Assembly (NCBI GenBank): GCA_028701555.1
Contig: JAQVQN010000090.1
Span: forward strand, 1 to 8,191
Source: Kiritimatiellia bacterium
GTDB lineage: Bacteria > Verrucomicrobiota > Kiritimatiellia > RFP12 > UBA1067
Length of the DNA: 8,191 nucleotides
Direction: 5' to 3'
Shown here: piece by piece, positions 1 through 6,368 of the stretch
Position numbering within the stretch: position 1 is the first letter of the stretch
Layout: each line of letters opens with the position of its first letter
Translations under genes and position numbers: made by a program
Notes under the pieces: generated by a model
Databases searched by the model: none
What the model was told of the DNA's origin: nothing
The model's input: only the letters and a program-made list of their open reading frames with translations

Positions 1-79
1 GCAAAGCCATGTATTGCAGAAAATACAGCGCGCTCAAAATCACCCGCGTCTTCACTGAAACCTTCTGCTGTATGCTCAT
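1..79 (-). CDS. N-terminus of a probable MFS transporter, cut by window edge
   Basis: Only the first 26 codons are in the window; the gene continues beyond position 1. The start is an ATG at 79-77 preceded by a strong Shine-Dalgarno AAAGGA at 92-87, seven bases upstream. The visible protein begins MSIQQKVSVKTRVILSALYF and continues LQYMAL: a short basic cytoplasmic tail followed by the start of a hydrophobic helix. A first helix with a Leu-Gln-Tyr/Phe element (FLQY/FLQF) near the N-terminus is typical of the nucleoside:H+ symporter-like branch of the major facilitator superfamily, so an inner-membrane nucleoside or sugar importer is the likeliest identity. It lies 50 bp downstream of the PIG-L deacetylase stop in the same direction, so co-transcription is plausible. 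That it is a gene start is well supported; the family is a guess from one partial helix. Confidence 0.55.
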   Translation of the reverse strand, partial: MSIQQKVSVKTRVILSALYFLQYMAL

Positions 80-129
80 ATCTTGTTCCTTTATTCCGCT
101 TGTTCACCCACACACTTACTCGTTTACAC

Positions 130-999
130 TTAACCGAAAACGCCCTGCGGCAGGAAAGGAAAGAGCCAGCCCAGCTCATCCCTGCCCGGCTGATAACCGT
201 ATTCGCTCAGTTCGTAAACTTCGGCAAAGTTTATGCGCTCTGCCTGCCCTTGGCCGTAAACCTCGGCGAGCCGTTCACGGAATCTTTGCGCGTCGTGACC
301 TTTGCGCGGTATCATCCAGTGCTTGACGATGAAAGCTTTGCGCGCTTCTAGCTGTTCCCGCGGCGGCACTTCAGATAGCAAACCCTTGTCGAACGCCAGC
401 CACTCGAAGAATTGCGACTCGTGCGCACAGAGCGCCTCCAGCAATTGATCCATCTCGGCATCGACGCCCAGGACAATGTCAGGCCGCATTTCAGACGGCT
501 TGGTGAAGGCGTCGCGCAGGAAATAAATCGCAGGCTTGACTGACGGTATCGGCGTTTCCTGGCACCACAGCGGCACTCCCAGCAGATAGGCTGAATCCAT
601 GACCAGCGTGCCGACCGCCCTGTGATCGGCATGATAGTCGCAGGTGCGGTGCGTGAAAACCAGATGCGGCGCGAAACCGCGTATCAGCCGCGTCATCTCA
701 CGGCGCGTCTCGAGGTTGACCTCGATCTCACAATCATGATGATCCATGACCAGATAGTCCGCCACGCCCAAGACGGCTTTGGAACGTTGCGCCTCCCCGC
801 GCCGGCGCACGGCCAGCTCCGCCGACGTCATCGACATGTGCCCCTTGTCGCCGTTGCACATCGCCACCAGCTTGACTGTCGCGCCTGCCCGCACGAAATT
901 CAACGCCAGCCCGCCGCCTGTTATATCGGGATCATCCGGATGCGCCCCGATGATCATCACCCGCAAATCGTTGGCTGATACTTTTCGCATATACCCCAT
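130..999 (-). CDS. PIG-L/LmbE-family zinc-dependent deacetylase
   Basis: This is a PIG-L (LmbE-like) de-N-acetylase, a family that removes acetyl groups from GlcNAc-type amides (MshB, BshB, PIG-L). Counting from the ATG at 990, the hallmark strand-loop IIGAHPDDPDITGGG lies at residues 14-27, with H17 and D20 as zinc ligands and D19 as the catalytic base by family analogy. The second signature CDYHADHRAVG at 117-127 supplies the distal histidine H123. The canonical Glu after the HPDD core (AHPDDE) is replaced by Pro-Asp. No signal peptide is visible, so it is probably cytoplasmic. ATGs at 999 and 990 both fit; GGGAG nine bases before 999 favours that one. The frame stays open to an ATG at 1125, but those 42 residues are Arg/Cys-rich and unlike the family. 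About 286-289 residues is normal length. It sits in a minus-strand run downstream of a rhamnosidase-like gene; the substrate is unknown. Confidence 0.88.
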   Translation of the reverse strand: MGYMRKVSANDLRVMIIGAHPDDPDITGGGLALNFVRAGATVKLVAMCNGDKGHMSMTSAELAVRRRGEAQRSKAVLGVADYLVMDHHDCEIEVNLETRREMTRLIRGFAPHLVFTHRTCDYHADHRAVGTLVMDSAYLLGVPLWCQETPIPSVKPAIYFLRDAFTKPSEMRPDIVLGVDAEMDQLLEALCAHESQFFEWLAFDKGLLSEVPPREQLEARKAFIVKHWMIPRKGHDAQRFRERLAEVYGQGQAERINFAEVYELSEYGYQPGRDELGWLFPFLPQGVFG

Positions 1000-1015
1000 C
1001 ACTTTCCGCTCCCGC

Positions 1016-1029
1016 GCCTGCAAGCAGGC
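1016..1029. repeat. Short perfect inverted repeat in leader of the PIG-L gene
   Basis: The sequence GCCTGC-AA-GCAGGC forms a 6-bp perfect inverted repeat with a two-base centre. It lies 17 bp upstream of the chosen PIG-L start (999), inside the 141-bp gap after the small membrane protein gene. In the transcript it would form a tight GC-rich hairpin just upstream of the ribosome binding site. It has no U-tract, so it is not a standard terminator. A chance match in GC-rich DNA is possible. Confidence 0.3.
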
Positions 1030-1140
1030 TTCTACCGCCGACCGCGCGTGACACACTAAAGCTCGACTTTTCGGCCGCGGCAGGCGCAGAGCTTCTCCGC
1101 GTCTACAATCCTCACCGAAGTTCATCTCTTTTAGCGTGTC

Positions 1141-1434
1141 TTACAAACCGGCAACAGAATCAGTTGCCTTGTCCAAAAGGCGATTCCTGTAGTAGAGGGT
1201 GAGATCGATACCGACCATCACCAGATTGAAGAGATATAGCCAGACCGCGCCATCAACTTTTTCCTGCCAAAGCAGCTTATGACAAAGGCCGAATACATAA
1301 CCGGAAAAAACGATCAGCATGAAAAACAGGCTCTTACCCTTGTTCGTCCGCGATCGCCAAGATTTCATAATCGACAACGGCCAGGCCGCGCCGAAACACA
1401 AAAGCATCATCGCTTCAAAAATTGGAAATGGCAT
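1141..1434 (-). CDS. Small three-helix membrane protein, SemiSWEET/PQ-loop-like
   Basis: This 97-residue protein appears to be almost entirely membrane embedded. Hydrophobic segments lie at about residues 5-23, 35-54 and 63-82, and the C-terminal tail is short and polar. The first helix ends in W18-P19 followed by SIMKS, then a basic loop with T30 and the GKS motif (33-35) leading into helix 2; helix 3 holds an Asn (N70) and Asp (D77). A Pro in helix 1 and a three-helix layout recall the half-transporter (SemiSWEET/PQ-loop) fold, in which two copies make one sugar pore, but no clear PQ motif is present, so the assignment is by resemblance only. The ATG at 1434 has AAGGA four bases upstream, which makes the start solid. 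It lies 58 bp after the GH78 gene and 141 bp before the PIG-L gene, all in one direction, which suggests a role in export or uptake of a small sugar or related solute. Confidence 0.75.
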   Translation of the reverse strand: MPFPIFEAMMLLCFGAAWPLSIMKSWRSRTNKGKSLFFMLIVFSGYVFGLCHKLLWQEKVDGAVWLYLFNLVMVGIDLTLYYRNRLLDKATDSVAGL

Positions 1435-1481
1435 GCGTTCCTTCAGTACAATCTTTTGCTATGATATCTGTTTTACGTTAT

Positions 1482-1498
1482 GAATAAGTCATTTATTC
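1482..1498. repeat. AT-rich inverted repeat at the end of the GH78 gene
   Basis: GAATAA and TTATTC flank a five-base loop directly over the GH78 stop codon. On the minus strand this could form a weak 6-bp hairpin at the 3' end of the coding sequence. No run of T follows it, so it is not a convincing intrinsic terminator; read-through into the membrane protein gene is expected. A TATCAT hexamer on the minus strand at 1466-1461 resembles a -10 box for the next gene, but no matching -35 was found. Confidence 0.25.
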
Positions 1499-3220
1499 GC
1501 GGATCACGGCCACACCCTCCGGCGCCTGGATCTCGCTCTTAACGCTGCCGTCGGGCTGCCGCACATGCCGTACGCGCACCACCCCTGCCGGTGTCGAAAA
1601 AGCACCCTCCGCCCATTCCAAATCTCCTAGAAAAGGTTTGACCCGCACGGCCTTGCACCCGACATCAATCGGCTTTATGCCCAAGACGTGCTCGATCAGC
1701 CACGGCGCCGGCCCAGACGCCCAGCCGTGGCACAGGCTGTGGCGGAACCCTTTGTAGCAGAACTCGCCGAAATCGCCATGGATGTCCCGCTTGCCTGCCA
1801 CCGGCAGCTCGTCGATACGGAAGGCGTTGTTGGTCCACGCCACGTTGAAATCCTCCCAGAAACTGGTCGCCCCCATATCCAACATGGCACCCCAGTAATC
1901 GCGCACCGCGCTGATGCCGCCGCCGATGTCGCCGGCCTTGGCCATGGCCTCCAGCATGTAGTAACCGTAAAAGGTGGAGAATCTCTCAACGCCGTTCTTT
2001 GTCAAAACCTCATGATTCATCTCCGCGGCGTCGCGCAAGCCGGACAACGCCAGCAGGGCCGCCACCTGTTTGCTGCCTTCCGGCGCTGGGATGTACTGCC
2101 GCAAACGCGCCGCCGCCTGCCTGCACTGCGCCTCCATCTCACTGTCGCCCAAAGCGGACGCCAACCGCACGCCGTCTTCGAACGCCATCAGCATCAGCGC
2201 GTGCATGCCAGCGTCCACGGCCTTGCGGTTGTGCTGCGTCGGCCAGTCCAAAAAGCCGTTCGGCATGGTGCAGCGGTTATCCTCGCCGATATGCTTTACA
2301 AGATTGTTGAACACCCCCTTGAGATAGTCGTGCTGCTGCGCCAGATAACGCTTGTCGCCGGTATAGCTGTACCAGTCGTGCTGGCAGCGTATCCACCAGA
2401 GGGTGTAAGAAGGCATGCCGTTCATCCACTTGTCGGCGGCCGTGGTGTCGCGCATGTAGTCCAGGGACGCGCTGACCACATCCTGCTGACCGAAAACCGC
2501 CATCACGGCCATAAGCTCGGGGTGCATGTCGCCCATCCACACCAGCCGGTCACGCTTGATACCGTCCCAAACGAATTCCTGGCAGCAGAGGTGCAGCGTG
2601 CGCGCGGCGGTCCCCCAGATTTCGTTCAGACGCCCGTCGCTGCATTTGAAACCGCCCAGCCAAGGCATTGGGCGCATCAGCGAAACAGCGCGCACCGACT
2701 CCAGACTGAGCACGCCCTTGGACACCAGGTCGAGGCGCACAAAACGGAACCCGCTATTGCCGATCTCGCGCGTGCCCAGCCACGGCAGATCCACCACCGC
2801 GTCCCGGATGGCATGGTCGTTGCAGGCGCCGCGCTCGCCAAGCTCGGCCATGGCCTCGGCCACCGACTCACCGAAGCGCACACGCACCTTCACGTCCCTG
2901 CCGCTGGGGCCGCCGGTGGCCATCTGCAAGCCACCGTGCAGCTCGCGCCCAAAATCCAAAACCACCGAGGCCGGCGCGCCCTTGTTCTCCATGCGGCAAC
3001 CGGAGCCGGCCAGAAAAACCCCCTCCGGGACCTGCCCGTGCTTGGGCTTCAGCAATATCTCGGGGGTCTTGACTGACGCGAGTTCCCCCTCTTCAGAGAC
3101 CCAAACCACCCGAACCGGCATCACCAGCGTCCTGACGCGCGGGTCAACCCACTCGCCAGCCGTAACCCCGACACATGTCGCACCCAAGCAGATCAATGAC
3201 AACCGCAGACAAAAACGCAT
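1493..3220 (-). CDS. Secreted GH78 alpha-L-rhamnosidase-like glycoside hydrolase
   Basis: This 575-residue enzyme matches the alpha-L-rhamnosidase (GH78) six-hairpin glycosidase type, which inverts and hydrolyses terminal alpha-L-rhamnosyl bonds. Residues 1-21 form a signal peptide (basic n-region, hydrophobic core, small residues before Gly-Glu), so it is exported. A beta-rich N-terminal part (about 30-185) precedes the (alpha/alpha)6 barrel (about 190-515). The family's acidic motif WDGIKRDRLVWMGD at 218-231 gives D219, D224 and D231, and GATSFWEDF at 450-458 supplies E456, the expected catalytic base. SLCHGWASGPAPWL (495-508) and the C-terminal beta domain with VRVKPFLGDLEWAEG (525-539) are also typical. 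D224 stands where the Bacillus RhaB-type enzyme has Glu. The ATG at 3220 is preferred over 3250 because AGGGAG lies eight bases upstream and the signal peptide begins there. It is the first gene of the minus-strand run and is divergent from the NifU-like gene. Substrate specificity is inferred; related uronyl or arabinosyl activities are possible. Confidence 0.88.
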   Translation of the reverse strand: MRFCLRLSLICLGATCVGVTAGEWVDPRVRTLVMPVRVVWVSEEGELASVKTPEILLKPKHGQVPEGVFLAGSGCRMENKGAPASVVLDFGRELHGGLQMATGGPSGRDVKVRVRFGESVAEAMAELGERGACNDHAIRDAVVDLPWLGTREIGNSGFRFVRLDLVSKGVLSLESVRAVSLMRPMPWLGGFKCSDGRLNEIWGTAARTLHLCCQEFVWDGIKRDRLVWMGDMHPELMAVMAVFGQQDVVSASLDYMRDTTAADKWMNGMPSYTLWWIRCQHDWYSYTGDKRYLAQQHDYLKGVFNNLVKHIGEDNRCTMPNGFLDWPTQHNRKAVDAGMHALMLMAFEDGVRLASALGDSEMEAQCRQAAARLRQYIPAPEGSKQVAALLALSGLRDAAEMNHEVLTKNGVERFSTFYGYYMLEAMAKAGDIGGGISAVRDYWGAMLDMGATSFWEDFNVAWTNNAFRIDELPVAGKRDIHGDFGEFCYKGFRHSLCHGWASGPAPWLIEHVLGIKPIDVGCKAVRVKPFLGDLEWAEGAFSTPAGVVRVRHVRQPDGSVKSEIQAPEGVAVIRE

Positions 3221-3250
3221 GACACATTCTCCCTTAACTCGCATTAGCAT

Positions 3251-3274
3251 TGGAAATTCCGTTCCGCATTTCCA
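3251..3274. promoter_or_regulatory. 7-bp inverted repeat in leader of the GH78 gene, possible operator
   Basis: TGGAAAT and ATTTCCA form a perfect 7-bp inverted repeat around a 10-base centre, 30 bp upstream of the GH78 ATG. The spacing between half-site centres, about 17 bp, is compatible with a dimeric regulator on one face of DNA, or the repeat could fold as a hairpin in the mRNA leader. It sits in the AT-richer intergenic region between the divergent GH78 and NifU-like genes. A TATAGT on the minus strand at 3348-3343 is a possible -10 for GH78, with no clear -35. The regulatory role is inference. Confidence 0.35.
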
Positions 3275-3425
3275 GCTTACTTTTTACTCCAAATTCCTAA
3301 TTCCCAACTCGCAAACTGATTCACCTAATGTTGAGTTTTGACACTATATCCTATTGTTGTTGCCAGAACGAGCGGAAAACAGACTAATAAGAATAGCATC
3401 ACGGGTGAAAAACACACCCTTCCGC

Positions 3426-3454
3426 TTGACATGCTCTAGGGTCTCCTTCAAAAT
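3426..3454 (+). promoter_or_regulatory. Sigma70-like promoter for the NifU-fucosidase-kinase unit
   Basis: A perfect -35 hexamer TTGACA (3426-3431) is followed after exactly 17 bases by CAAAAT (3449-3454), a four-of-six match to TATAAT. Transcription would begin near 3461, giving a leader of about 25 bases before the NifU-like ATG at 3486. It would exclude the alternative ATG at 3456 as a start. Prediction rests on hexamer matching only. Confidence 0.45.
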
Positions 3455-3485
3455 CATGGCATATCTAAACACGAATGGAGTTATT

Positions 3486-3707
3486 ATGCAGGATATGATC
3501 AGAGCCAAACTGGAAGAACTGCGCGGTATGTTGCAGGCTGACGGCGGCGACCTAGAGGTTGTCGCGATCGAGGACAAGAATGTAAAACTGCGTTTGCGCG
3601 GTGCTTGCGGAAGCTGCCCGCACGCGACCATAACCCTTAAACAGGGCATTGAGCGTATCCTGCGTGAATCCATCGATCCGGAAATCCTGGTCGAGCGCGT
3701 GCAATAA
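3486..3707 (+). CDS. NifU C-terminal domain protein, Fe-S cluster scaffold/carrier
   Basis: This 73-residue protein is a single NifU C-terminal (Nfu) domain. Such proteins bind a [4Fe-4S] cluster between subunits and hand it to apo-enzymes in the cytoplasm. Visible signatures are QADGGDLEVV at residues 17-26 and GACGSCPHATITLKQGIE at 39-56, where C41 and C44 form the CxxC cluster site; helix and spacing fit the family end to end, and the length is normal for stand-alone Nfu proteins (about 70-80). The ATG at 3486 has GGAG five bases upstream. An upstream ATG at 3456 would add ten unrelated residues and lies before the predicted transcription start. The gene is 44 bp ahead of a secreted fucosidase with no terminator between, an unexpected partner. 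Possibly it matures an Fe-S dehydratase of sugar acid breakdown, but that is inference; it may simply be a housekeeping gene with an independent job. Confidence 0.9.
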   Translation: MQDMIRAKLEELRGMLQADGGDLEVVAIEDKNVKLRLRGACGSCPHATITLKQGIERILRESIDPEILVERVQ

Positions 3708-3751
3708 AACGGCCGGACCCAGTGCCCAGCCTGAACCGGAGACAAGTTAAA

Positions 3752-5215
3752 ATGAGAACAACCGCAAGCTTCATACGATTGACGGTTGCGCTAGCGCTTT
3801 TGTGCGGCGCGACATCAGCTATGAAAACGTTAGGTCAGACCGCCGAAAGCAAGGAAGCGCGCAACGAGCGCATGCGCTGGTGGCGTGAAGCGCGTTTCGG
3901 AATGTTCGTGCATTGGGGCCTCTACTCGGGACTCGCCGGAACCTGGAACGACAAGCCGGTTGGCACCAAAGGCGGCATGGAGTGGATCCAGTTTTACGTC
4001 AAAGCCGACACCGACACCTACGCGCAAAAGGCTGTCCCCCTTTTCAAGCCCGCACCCGGTTTCGCGAAAGAGTGGGCCAAACTGGCTAAGATGGCCGGCT
4101 GCAAATACATTGTCCTCACATCAAAACACCATGACGGCTTCGCCTTGCACAACTCTACGGTCAGCGAGTTCGACGCCGGCTCAGTGCTTGGACGCGACCT
4201 CCTCAAAGAGTTCACGGACGCCGCGCGCGCGGAGGGCCTGCGTATAGGCTTCTACCACTCCGTGATCGACTGGCACCATGACCAATACGAATACGCACTT
4301 TCAAAGCAATTGTGCCACCCGCTTCAGGGTAAACCCTATCCGAACGGCAAGCGTGATCACGCCGACTACTTGAAATTCCTCCATGCTCAAGCCGATGAGT
4401 TGGTCTCCAATTACGGCCCCATCGATATTCTCTGGTGGGATTACAGCTCGCAGGATTTCGAAGGCGACGCCGCCTGGCGCGCCTTTGACCTGATGGCGGC
4501 CGTGCGCGCCAAGCAGCCCGGGATCATAATGAACAACCGGCTCTTCCGTAACGAGGCGGCCGGCTGGAAAAGCATGGGCACTGACGGCTTCGCGCTCAGC
4601 ATCGACAACAAATACGGTGACTTCATAACCCCCGAACAGCACATCCCGGCCACCGGCATGCCCGGCTTGGATTTCGAGGTCTGCATGACCCTCAACACCA
4701 CCTGGGGCTACAGCGCGCATGACCACGCCTGGAAGTCGGACGAAACCCTGATCCGCAACCTAGTCGACATCGCCAGCAAAGGCGGCAATTATCTGCTGAA
4801 CATCGGCCCCAAGGCCGACGGCTCTGTGACCCCAGAGACGGTCAATGCCTTCCGCGCGATCGGCGAGTGGATGAAGGTTAACGGTGAATCGATTTACGAG
4901 ACCACCGCCAGCCCCTTCCCCTATCTGGCCTGGGGACGCTCCACCATGCGTAAAGGCGAGCAGGGCATCACACTTTACCTGCAAGTTTTCGACTGGCCGG
5001 CTGACGGAATACTCAAGGTGCCCATGCAGGCCGAGATTGCTGCAGCCCGCTTGCTGGCCGCGCCAGATGCGAACGTCACCTTTGAGACTGCTAGCGCGCA
5101 TACGGTGCTGCGTCTGCCGTCAACAGCTCCCGACAAAATCGCGACAGTGGTCCGTCTGGATCTTAAGTCGGCTCCTGAAGTCGACATGTCGGTCAAGCCG
5201 CCTGCCGCCAAATAA
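3752..5215 (+). CDS. Secreted GH29 alpha-L-fucosidase
   Basis: This 487-residue GH29 enzyme is expected to release alpha-linked L-fucose with retention of configuration. An N-terminal signal peptide (about residues 1-23, RTTASFIRL followed by a hydrophobic core and Ala-Thr-Ser-Ala) directs export. The catalytic (beta/alpha)8-like domain spans about 40-375: RFGMFVHWGLYS (48-59, H54), YIVLTSKHHDGFALHNS (119-135, H126-H127), FYHSVIDWHH (167-176), and PIDILWWDYSS (223-233), where D230 matches the conserved nucleophile. FEVCMTLNTTWGY (308-320) and LVDIASKGGNYLLNIGPKADG (337-357) are further family signatures. A beta-sandwich C-terminal part follows from about 385 to 475. The general acid/base varies in GH29 and I do not assign it. 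The ATG at 3752 is chosen over 3722 because it begins the signal peptide and has GGAG ten bases upstream. It lies between the NifU-like gene and the sugar kinase gene (39 bp downstream), in a probable operon for fucose use. Confidence 0.93.
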   Translation: MRTTASFIRLTVALALLCGATSAMKTLGQTAESKEARNERMRWWREARFGMFVHWGLYSGLAGTWNDKPVGTKGGMEWIQFYVKADTDTYAQKAVPLFKPAPGFAKEWAKLAKMAGCKYIVLTSKHHDGFALHNSTVSEFDAGSVLGRDLLKEFTDAARAEGLRIGFYHSVIDWHHDQYEYALSKQLCHPLQGKPYPNGKRDHADYLKFLHAQADELVSNYGPIDILWWDYSSQDFEGDAAWRAFDLMAAVRAKQPGIIMNNRLFRNEAAGWKSMGTDGFALSIDNKYGDFITPEQHIPATGMPGLDFEVCMTLNTTWGYSAHDHAWKSDETLIRNLVDIASKGGNYLLNIGPKADGSVTPETVNAFRAIGEWMKVNGESIYETTASPFPYLAWGRSTMRKGEQGITLYLQVFDWPADGILKVPMQAEIAAARLLAAPDANVTFETASAHTVLRLPSTAPDKIATVVRLDLKSAPEVDMSVKPPAAK

Positions 5216-5254
5216 TTTGTTTAAACTGGTATTTTTCAGTGAAGGGTTATAACT

Positions 5255-6355
5255 GTGTCCAGACTTCAGATTAAAAAACAAGATTCCTGCCGTTTCGACG
5301 AAATTTCCCTCGGAGAAGTGATGTTGCGGCTCGATCCCGGCGACATGCGGGTCAAGAACGCGCGCGCTTTCACGGTTTGGGAGGGCGGCGGCGAGTATAA
5401 CGTGGCGCGCGGCCTGCGCAAATGCTTCGGCCTTAAAACCGCTGTTGTCACGGCCTTTCCCGATAATGACATCGGGCGGCTGGCCGAAGACCTGATCATG
5501 CAAGGCGGCGTGGACACTTCGTTGATCAGGTGGGTGCCTTTCGACGGCACCGGCGTGGCCTCGCGCGTGGGACTCAACTTCACGGAAAGCGGCTTCGGTG
5601 TGCGCGGTGCACTGGGCGTCAGCGACCGCGGCCATTCTGCGGCCTCGCAGCTCAAGCCGGGCGACATCGACTGGGATCATATCTTCGGTACGCTCGGCGC
5701 GCGCTGGTTCCATACCGGCGGGATTTACGCCGCGCTCTCCGCCACCACCCCGCTGCTGATCGAAGAGGCCATGTCCGCCGCCCGCAAACACGGCACGATC
5801 ATATCATACGACCTGAACTACCGGCCTTCCCTGTGGAAAGCTTTCGGCGGTCAGAAGGCTTGCCGCGAGGTCAACCGCAGGCTCGCCTGTTACGTAGACG
5901 TCATGATCGGCAACGAGGAGGATTTCACCGCCTGCTTGGGTCTGGAGGTTGAAGGTGTGGACGAGAACCTTTCACGACTGCCGATCGAAGGCTTCAAGCG
6001 CATGATCGGGAGCGCCGTAAAAGAGTTCCCCAACTTCAAAGCCTGTGCCACTACGCTACGCGCGGTCAAGAGCGCCTCGATCAACGACTGGAGCGCCATC
6101 TGCTGGTATGACGGAGAATTCCATCAGGCCATGGACATGCGGGATCTGGCCATCTTCGACCGCGTCGGAGGAGGCGACAGTTTCGCTTCGGGTCTGGCTT
6201 ACGGTTTCCTGGCCTTTGATGACGCACAGAAAGCGGTGTGCTACGGCTGCGCCCACGGCGCTCTGGCCATGACCACCCCCGGCGACACCTCGATGGCGTC
6301 CAAGGCCGAAGTCGAAAAGCTGGTCGGGGGCGGCAGCGCACGCGTGGTGCGCTGA
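5255..6355 (+). CDS. kdgK: PfkB-family sugar kinase, 2-keto-3-deoxygluconate kinase type
   Basis: This 366-residue ribokinase (PfkB) family enzyme is of the type annotated as 2-dehydro-3-deoxygluconokinase, which phosphorylates KDG with ATP to 2-keto-3-deoxy-6-phosphogluconate in the cytoplasm. Substrate-side motif EGGGEYNVARGL lies at residues 43-54; TGGIYAALS (154-162) and SYDLNYRPSLW (184-194) fit the KDG-kinase branch; GNEED (219-223) is the nucleotide-side strand end; and DRVGGGDSFASGLAYG (302-317) is PfkB signature 2 with catalytic base D308 and the anion hole Gly-Gly-Gly. The start is GTG at 5255, with AAGGG eight bases upstream; no in-frame ATG precedes the domain. It follows the fucosidase by 39 bp. 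That neighbourhood makes a ketodeoxy acid derived from L-fucose or L-rhamnose an alternative substrate to KDG. The gene symbol reflects family resemblance, not proven specificity. Confidence 0.88.
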   Translation: MSRLQIKKQDSCRFDEISLGEVMLRLDPGDMRVKNARAFTVWEGGGEYNVARGLRKCFGLKTAVVTAFPDNDIGRLAEDLIMQGGVDTSLIRWVPFDGTGVASRVGLNFTESGFGVRGALGVSDRGHSAASQLKPGDIDWDHIFGTLGARWFHTGGIYAALSATTPLLIEEAMSAARKHGTIISYDLNYRPSLWKAFGGQKACREVNRRLACYVDVMIGNEEDFTACLGLEVEGVDENLSRLPIEGFKRMIGSAVKEFPNFKACATTLRAVKSASINDWSAICWYDGEFHQAMDMRDLAIFDRVGGGDSFASGLAYGFLAFDDAQKAVCYGCAHGALAMTTPGDTSMASKAEVEKLVGGGSARVVR

Positions 6356-6368
6356 AAGCGCGATGCCG

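Noticed and set aside
9..326. Plus-strand 105-codon frame at the left edge
   Set aside because: It is antisense to the MFS start and to the end of the PIG-L gene, both with good signals; its Arg/Pro/Cys composition looks non-coding.
1000..1125. N-terminal extension of the PIG-L protein from an ATG at 1125
   Set aside because: The extra 42 residues are Arg/Cys-rich and unlike the family N-terminus, and the 1125 ATG has only a GAG directly against it. ATGs at 999/990 sit just before the conserved strand.
1688..3076. A 462-codon open frame on the plus strand opposite the GH78 gene
   Set aside because: The translation is His/Arg/Ala/Gln-rich and has no domain signatures, while the opposite strand has clear GH78 motifs. 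Long antisense frames are common in GC-rich coding DNA.
2526..3341. A 271-codon plus-strand frame running from GH78 into the intergenic region
   Set aside because: Ser/Pro/Thr/Arg-rich shadow of GH78 without a plausible ribosome binding site or domain.
3338..3343. A second TTGACA on the plus strand in the divergent intergenic region
   Set aside because: No TATAAT-like hexamer lies 16-18 bases downstream; the TTGACA at 3426 has a much better partner.
5120..5791. A 223-codon minus-strand frame across the fucosidase-kinase junction
   Set aside because: It overlaps two strongly supported plus-strand genes and has no recognisable motif.
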